Below, piece after piece: positions 58,556 to 64,000 of a stretch of 64,000 nt of DNA; position 1 is the stretch's first letter, and each line of letters begins with the position of its first letter. Below the pieces are notes generated by a model. It was not told the origin of the DNA. It made no database searches and worked only from the letters and a program-made list of their open reading frames with translations. Source of the DNA: Amphiduros pacificus (Eukaryota; Annelida; Polychaeta; Phyllodocida; Hesionidae); contig OX439012.1 of assembly GCA_949316495.1 (NCBI GenBank), positions 9,438,049 to 9,502,048 on the forward strand. Reading direction: 5' to 3'. Made by a program: the position numbers and the translations under genes.

Positions 58556-59897
58556 TGTAGGATATGGATTACCTACCTATAGACTCTTATAAACAAATAT
58601 AGACAATCATAGACAATCACGATCTTTGGCAAGAAACGGTTACTGAGTGCTACATGAGACCAACAAGTGCAGGCCGAGGAGACACATTACTCGCCACAAG
58701 TAAAGATGACGTGATCCTCCAAGCCACGCAGGCAGGACATGCGCAGCCCCAAGGCCGGAGAAGAAGCTACGCAGGCAGCCCTCACACAGATGCCAGTTTC
58801 CCTTCAAAAGGCCCCGAAATCGCTACTCAGGGAGCAGAATCCACTTGCCTAGAAGATCCATGACACTCAGCATCGTGACAGCCACACTTGTATAGACTTG
58901 GGTGTTTTATGCATTCTCAGGACTTTGTCAGTATCATGCATTCAGGTATTCCATACGCCTCGCTCTTTGCCATGCCAACCTAGCCAGACTAATGTATACA
59001 GCACAAAATAAAGGAGATCCTTGTGCATTGTATACCCTGTGTCTGCAGTCCTTATTATAGGATATGGATTGTACATCCAGAGACTCTTGAGAATATATAA
59101 ACAATCATGGACAATCGCGGTCTCTGGCAGAACGTCATGTACAGAGATTGTGTGTTGCGTGCAGGTTGATGCATCGCCTTAAGCACCACACTGAGAGATC
59201 ATGTGCAGGCAGACGAGCCCATGCCAGCCACGCAGGCAAGACGAGTCCATTCGGTGTCGCGTAAGGAAGCCACGCAGGCAAGCCCCACACATGACGCAGA
59301 GTGATCCTTTAAAACGGCCCGCAACCATTGGATCCTCGGAGAGCAGAACTTGGAGACCGAAGACGCCGAGCTACAGCGACCACTTGCCACGGAAGATCCA
59401 CGACTCTCAGTGTCGTAACTGCATAGACTTGGGTGTTTTGTGTATTGTTAGGACTCTATAAGTATCATGCATTTGGGTGGTTCATATGCCTCGCTCATTG
59501 CCATGCCGGCCTAGCCAGACAAGGAAGATTCACAGCACCGAATAAAAGGTAACTATTGTGCAGTGTATATCCTGTGTCTGCAGTCCTTATTACCTCACAC
59601 CTTCATATGGGTAGATAGGGTTGCTAGGTTCCATGCCCCGCCTCACAGCCAGCGAGTACAGTACAGTACGGTAGGGTCAGAGTAGAGTATCAATCCCCCG
59701 TCCATGTCCCCCCAACAACGGATACTCTCCATTCATGGGTAACACTTATTACCTCCCAACTTATATAGGTAGATAGGGTAGCTGGGTTAAGGCCCCGTTC
59801 ACAGCCAGCTAGTATCATATATCTGATCCCCGTCCACATTACCCCAACGACGGAGACATTCCCCATACATTAGTGGGGTTACAAACCATACGTAACA
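58556..59897 (+). repeat. 3' LTR of the old element, split by a solo LTR
   Basis: TGTAGGATATGGATTACCTA to ACGTAACA. Without the nested LTR it is about 648 bp, matching the solo LTR at 27,054-27,702. It follows the polypurine tract and old-element non-coding DNA, so it is the old element's own 3' LTR. Confidence 0.87.
59056..59744 (+). mobile_element. Solo LTR nested in the old 3' LTR
   Basis: TATAGGATATGG to CATGGGTAACA, 689 bp, related to the giant element's LTRs but more diverged. A 5-bp duplication CTTAT lies on both sides (59,051-59,055; 59,745-59,749). The uninterrupted sequence (TCCTTATTACCTCCC) is visible in the LTR at 27,054-27,702. Confidence 0.92.
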
Positions 59898-60339
59898 GTA
59901 TATACTGTAAATAACTTGGTCATGCAATAGCTTTAAGCTAGTTTTTATTGTTGATTGGTATAGACTTGGTTAAAACACCCAAGTCTATACAAGTGGCTGT
60001 CACGAGACAGAGGGTAGTGACAACACATTTCATACAGCTGTGATCCTCTGTGTGAAGTGTCCCTGTTTGCTCTAACATTAATTCTGAAAAGTCAAACAGG
60101 AGGAAATAATCATATAATAAATCAGTTGGTGTGAACAGATTCCACAATCCTTTTGCCTTTTTGATATAAACTGGCTGAAAAAATATTATTTTCTCTACTG
60201 TTTCTATTATAAAAACCTGCCGTCCGGAAGCGACCTTGAGCCAATGCTTCAAATGGCTTTTAAATTTTATCTAATTGACCAATTTTAATTCTGTTTGGCT
60301 CTATGACTTTGTCTTGAGAGATCTTTCTTATTCCAATGT
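59898..60339. other. Right flank with a small inverted LTR fragment
   Basis: AT-rich DNA. At about 59,974-60,010 AACACCCAAGTCTATACAAG and TGGCTGTCACGAG are the reverse complement of a piece inside the LTR at 58,556 (about 58,875-58,910). Together with TATAGACTTGG at 59,960 this forms an 11-bp inverted repeat. Otherwise nothing recognised. Confidence 0.55.
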
Positions 60340-61090
60340 AAAATTAAGAAAATTTGGCATTTATCCAGTGTTTCTGTGTTTGAGGTCAAATAGGGGCCAT
60401 GCGAAGGTCATGGGATGATCATTTTTTAAATATATTTTTTGATAGTATTGATTTGTAAAAGTCATTTGAAGATATTAATAAGGGTTTTCTGGTAAATTTT
60501 ATATGTCTTTCATTTTTCACTATGGCATTCATGAAATGAGGTTTTCAAGTACATTTATAAATGTTTATACCCAAAACCTTGCAATCACAAAGTATTACCC
60601 ATCATATTTCCCCTACATATATTTCTGTGCCATTTGAAAGTGGACAAGTCTTCTGCTAAAATCCAAATCATCCATTGGACACTTTGTCAACAAACATTTT
60701 TTAACTGACCAGTGATTTTGTGCAAACACCTGCTTAGTAAAGTCTTTCTAACAGTGGGGCACCCTAAATTGGGACAATGGAGTGATTTGGCTTACAGAGC
60801 CCTGTTTGTCCATTAATGTTTGTCCAATGGTACAGGCCTAACACCCTGACAGACCACAAAAGAGGTTACATGATTGTACACATGTAGCCACCTTGTGGTC
60901 AAAGGAATGCAGGCAGTATGTGGCATTTTCAGCAAAACACAATAACCATGGTCAGTGTATTTGGTTGATTTTAGTTAGATAGCTTAATTGTATAACAGTT
61001 TCATGGCCATATATAGTCTATGCATACCCAAACCTCTGTAACATTGCATGTGACCTCTGTGACATACAGCAGATGTTTACTCAAAAGAAT
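60340..61090 (-). repeat. Right arm of the long-range inverted repeat
   Basis: Reverse complement of about 5,425-6,440. It lacks the SINE: GTCCAATGGATGATTTGGAT (minus strand, near 60,680) is the empty site. Identity looks moderate with many small indels, so the duplication or repeat is old. Confidence 0.75.
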
Positions 61091-63100
61091 CAAAATTGTG
61101 CATTGTTTCCACATGTGTTTGTTTATCATGAAATGTTGTCATGATTGACATGGAGGAAATTAAAACTTGATGCCAAAATGGGATTACCACAGGCATACAA
61201 ACTGATGACTGAAACTGATGCATGTATTAATTTGTAACATACTGATTAAAATATTGAAATCTAAATTTATCAGAAATATAATATATGCATACAATATGTC
61301 AGCATATCAAAATTTAATTATTTTAATTAAAATAAAATGAATTAACCTTACATAATAGTCATTTCAGGAACCTTCACCCTTTCCAATTTGAAACTTGACT
61401 AATAACTTGAAGCCATGAGGCAGTCTTCCTGAGTGGGGCTTGCCTTGACTCGGGGCAACCACCAACCAAACTTCTGTGGTTATCCAGTTAATTTTGTGTG
61501 TACACTTTTACTTATCACAGATAGCCACTGATACCAAATCTGATTGTTGGTAAATTTGTTTCAAAATATAGGTTTAATGATCACTTGAGAGACTCCACAT
61601 AAAAGCTGCATAAAAATAAGTTCCTCCCTTTTTTAATTTTCAAAATCGGTGAAAAATAAGCTAAGTTATGAGAAAAGCAATCATACTTGTTTTGAATTAA
61701 GACAGGATGTTGAACTCATACCCAGAAGTAGGGCAATATCACTACACCTGGGACATGTCATGTAATTTCTGTTGTATACTCTTGCTAATTACAAAAATGA
61801 TGTAAGACTCAAGCAAATTGCTTATTTCAAATGTCAAAACGTATTTTGGAGTAAATCTACTTGTTGATTGATAAATCTTCTTGGGACTACTTTTTGTGGA
61901 TGTATATGTGGTTGTGCAACAACACAGCATGTTTTGGTGCCAAAAGTTCAATTCAAATCGTTGACTCGTTAATTAATGGGTGAATTTGACATCTGTGATC
62001 ATGGCCCATCAATTTTCTGTGGAAGTAAATCAAATTAAATTCTTGATATAGGACATTATGTATGTCATTATTTCTGTATAATTAGATATATCCATACATA
62101 TGTCAGTCAGAAAAGTAGTCCGGTGCCAGATGTAAGGTCCCAGTGGGGCTTGTGCCACATTTTTATCAGTTATAATACTCCCAATGGGCCAGCTTAAAAA
62201 TGGTTGAATGCTAGGTGGAAAATGTGGTGGATTTGCCTCATGGAGTTCCCTGGTAATGCTTTTAACTCAATGACAATTTCTTTAAGTTCCAATACAATTG
62301 GGATAAATCCACATGCAAATTATATTGAATATCAGTATTGTTTCTTGATGTGAATATGAGTGTACATTAATGCGAGATGTGTATTTGAAAATATTTATTA
62401 TTAGTTTATCAAAGACAAAAAGAAAGTCTTTGTTGACAAATATTTAAAACATTTTAATGATTGTAAATGTTTTTCATTGGCTCAGAAGAAATTCAGTTCA
62501 CATCACTACATCCTATCAATGTTGGCAAATGGCTCTGGGGGTGTGGGCTGTTGTGACATTTGTATCAAATGTGGCAACAATTTAATTTTTTGTTAGTCAA
62601 AATGGTTACAAACAGCATTTCGTTTCCCAGATTTTCCTGATTGGTCAGCTATTTTCACACCTCTATGCCTAAGTCTGATTGGTTTATTTGTCCACACTCA
62701 CACAAAAGAGATCACACTCACACAAGTGAGATTGGTTGGTCAGAACTTGAGGCTAATGAATAGAAATCTTACAGGCAGCAATTCTGACAAAATCTCAGCC
62801 AATGGCCCAAACCAGACCCTTATCATGATTTGGGTCGGTAAAGAGACTAAACTTATGTTGATGACTTTTAATCATTCACCTGAGAAAATGTCATTTTTGG
62901 AAGCTTACATTTGGAATTTCCATAATTACAGCTTTGGAACAGTTTTAGACATTACTGAATATCTAGTAAGATTAAAAAATCATCTTGTCAAATCCAAGGA
63001 TCCACCAGTGAAACTTGGATTTTCCAGCTTTTACCAGATCCCAGGTTTCAGTGCAACAACATAAAGCATAAATGAGATTTGATGAAAGAATGGTGAAATG
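61091..63100. other. Non-coding DNA, no gene assigned
   Basis: AT-rich. Three ATTGG (inverted CCAAT) motifs occur at about 62,640, 62,682 and 62,734, the last ones beside a repeated TCACACTCACACAA. One 112-codon frame (62,726-63,064) has no recognisable domain. Confidence 0.4.
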
Positions 63101-63701
63101 TTATATCTCATATCAACCACACAAACGGATTGGAAACCGGACAAAGTGAGAGTACACAAGCAACTTGTGACGTAGCGCTCCTCGGATGTGCGTGGCGGAG
63201 GCAGCTGCTGAACGCTCCCAGTATTATGCTGCTAAACCTGCTAGGAGCGTGACTGACATCAGTGCCCAGCCGGAACGCTGAGACCGGCCATATCTCCTGG
63301 TTGTACATATTATTTTATTTACAAGATCCTCATCAACTGAAACATCACATAAGGTGGGTTATTAGCTCTGTTGTTTGTTCGTTTACATGCAAGGATATAT
63401 TCAGTCTTGGAATCGGCCTTTTTGTCTAGATTTTTGTCAAGATAACGTCAGACGTCCACCAATGTGTTTTCCTGTCAGTCACTGTTCAGTCTCCAGGCGA
63501 AAGCAATGCACGACTTCATTGTTCATTCTCATTAAGAGGAATTGACTACAACAACCTTTAGAGACCATTGGATCAATCGATTGAAGTGTTATCCTTACAT
63601 AACCTCACAATACCGATAAATCAGCGATCTTCCCAGCTCATTCATTCACAGGGCAAACCAACTATGGCAACATCCAGTGAGCCAACATTTTTCTGGTTCA
63701 C
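63101..63701. other. Locally GC-richer stretch, possible promoter or 5' exon
   Basis: About 63,165-63,300 is richer in GC and CpG than its surroundings (GACGTAGCGCTCC, GTGCGTGGCGGAGG). AAG/GTGGGT at about 63,352 could be a donor. Nothing decisive. Confidence 0.3.
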
Positions 63702-64000
63702 GAGGCCTTGACACACGCACTGGCCCGGTGGCCCGGGGCCACATGTTCCTTGTTTGGACCACCAATGCTCTGTTGTAGTGGCCCACTTGGGCAACCACAT
63801 TTTTTGGTCTTTTAGTGGCCCAAACTATCCTGATTTTACTCTAATCCTTGATATTTGTCCTATGTCATGATTAAATGACTTGAATAAGCTTGGGTAGGAT
63901 GTCAACTGGTTTTACAGAGTAAACTTATAAAGATGAAGATGTAGATGCAATGCTATTTATTGTATCACACATCCTATTATCCTTACAAACTTAGGGCTAC
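63702..64000 (-). mobile_element. hAT-like MITE, second copy, cut by the window edge
   Basis: Starts GAGGCCTTGACACACGCACT and matches the reverse complement of the MITE at 17,644-18,757 (GGCCCGGTGGCCCGGGGCCA, AGTGGCCCACTTGGGCAACC, CATCCTATTATCCTTA). It has no LTR at about 63,827, where the first copy carries one. Confidence 0.85.

Larger units (their letters stand above)
14053..59897 (+). mobile_element. Old, broken Ty3/Gypsy element hosting nested insertions
   Basis: The fossil lacks its 5' LTR, gag and the first part of pol. Its pieces run in the same order as the giant element at 28,368-54,184: pol, envelope, two accessory ORFs, long non-coding 3' region, purine tract, 3' LTR (58,556-59,897). 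Between these pieces lie a hAT-like MITE, a LINE, a solo LTR, the giant element and a second solo LTR. Pieces of the non-coding region on both sides of the giant element match the giant's own 44-53 kb stretch (for example GAGAGTGCAAT.ACCAGT and TCTCGATGTACACTACGT). It is broken in many places, roughly ten to twenty, and clearly much older than the giant element. A related family rather than the same one, judged by its LTR. Confidence 0.82.

Noticed and set aside
59199-59461. Open frames inside LTRs (also near 18,000, 28,500 and 53,600)
   Set aside because: They recur wherever the LTR occurs, with no start context or protein-like pattern.
27054-59897. LTRs at 27,054 and 58,556 as the two ends of one element
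   Set aside because: No primer-binding site follows the first, the outer flanks do not match, and old-element non-coding DNA continues on its left. It has its own near-duplication (ATTG/ATTA), so a solo LTR fits better.
62726-63064. 112-residue plus-strand frame
   Set aside because: No domain, no signal peptide and no splice or promoter evidence; length is within chance for this much AT-rich DNA.

Overview
This is a stretch of an animal nuclear genome, most likely from a marine invertebrate. The reasons are a spliced host gene for a beta-helix-type extracellular protein, tRNA-derived SINEs, non-LTR LINEs, DNA-transposon MITEs and Ty3/Gypsy elements. I cannot name the species or even the phylum with confidence. 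Coding density is low and most of the window is mobile DNA.

Left flank (1-12.4 kb). The 3'-incomplete end of a minus-strand host gene runs off the left edge: exon 1 at 4691-4721, exon 2 at 2974-3026, exon 3 from 2584 past position 1. It encodes a signal peptide, a Cys-containing N-terminus, a long Glu-rich E-I-E-P/Q tract and a beta-helix-like body. Intron 1 is almost filled by a 43-bp minisatellite that repeats the 3' splice-site sequence of exon 2. Behind the gene lie a complete SINE with a 12-bp target duplication, a family of ~133-bp repeat units, and a 2,011-bp non-autonomous TTAA element inserted inside one of those units.

Centre (12.4-59.9 kb). A nest of insertions. A 5'-truncated minus-strand LINE abuts the remains of an old, much-broken Ty3/Gypsy element that runs (5'-truncated) from about 14,053 to its own 3' LTR ending at 59,897. 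Into this fossil were inserted a ~350-bp hAT-like MITE (which itself received a solo LTR), a nearly complete plus-strand LINE, a solo LTR, and a young, almost whole giant Ty3/Gypsy element at 28,368-54,184. The old 3' LTR also received a further solo LTR.

The giant element is the centrepiece: about 25.8 kb, 738/741-bp LTRs over 99% alike, a GTGC target duplication, gag, pol with a C-terminal chromodomain, a ~0.9-kb array of 12 hairpin units, a short Pro-rich ORF, a 931-residue F-type envelope protein, two unfamiliar accessory ORFs, then almost 11 kb of pyrimidine-rich non-coding DNA before the 3' LTR. The second accessory ORF looks like a detached integrase head. Both accessory ORFs, and the splice signals in front of them, recur in the old diverged copy, which suggests they belong to the lineage rather than being chance.

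Right flank (59.9-64 kb). Host non-coding DNA, including an inverted copy of the DNA behind the left-hand gene (empty of the SINE) and, at the right edge, another copy of the hAT-like MITE without the LTR.
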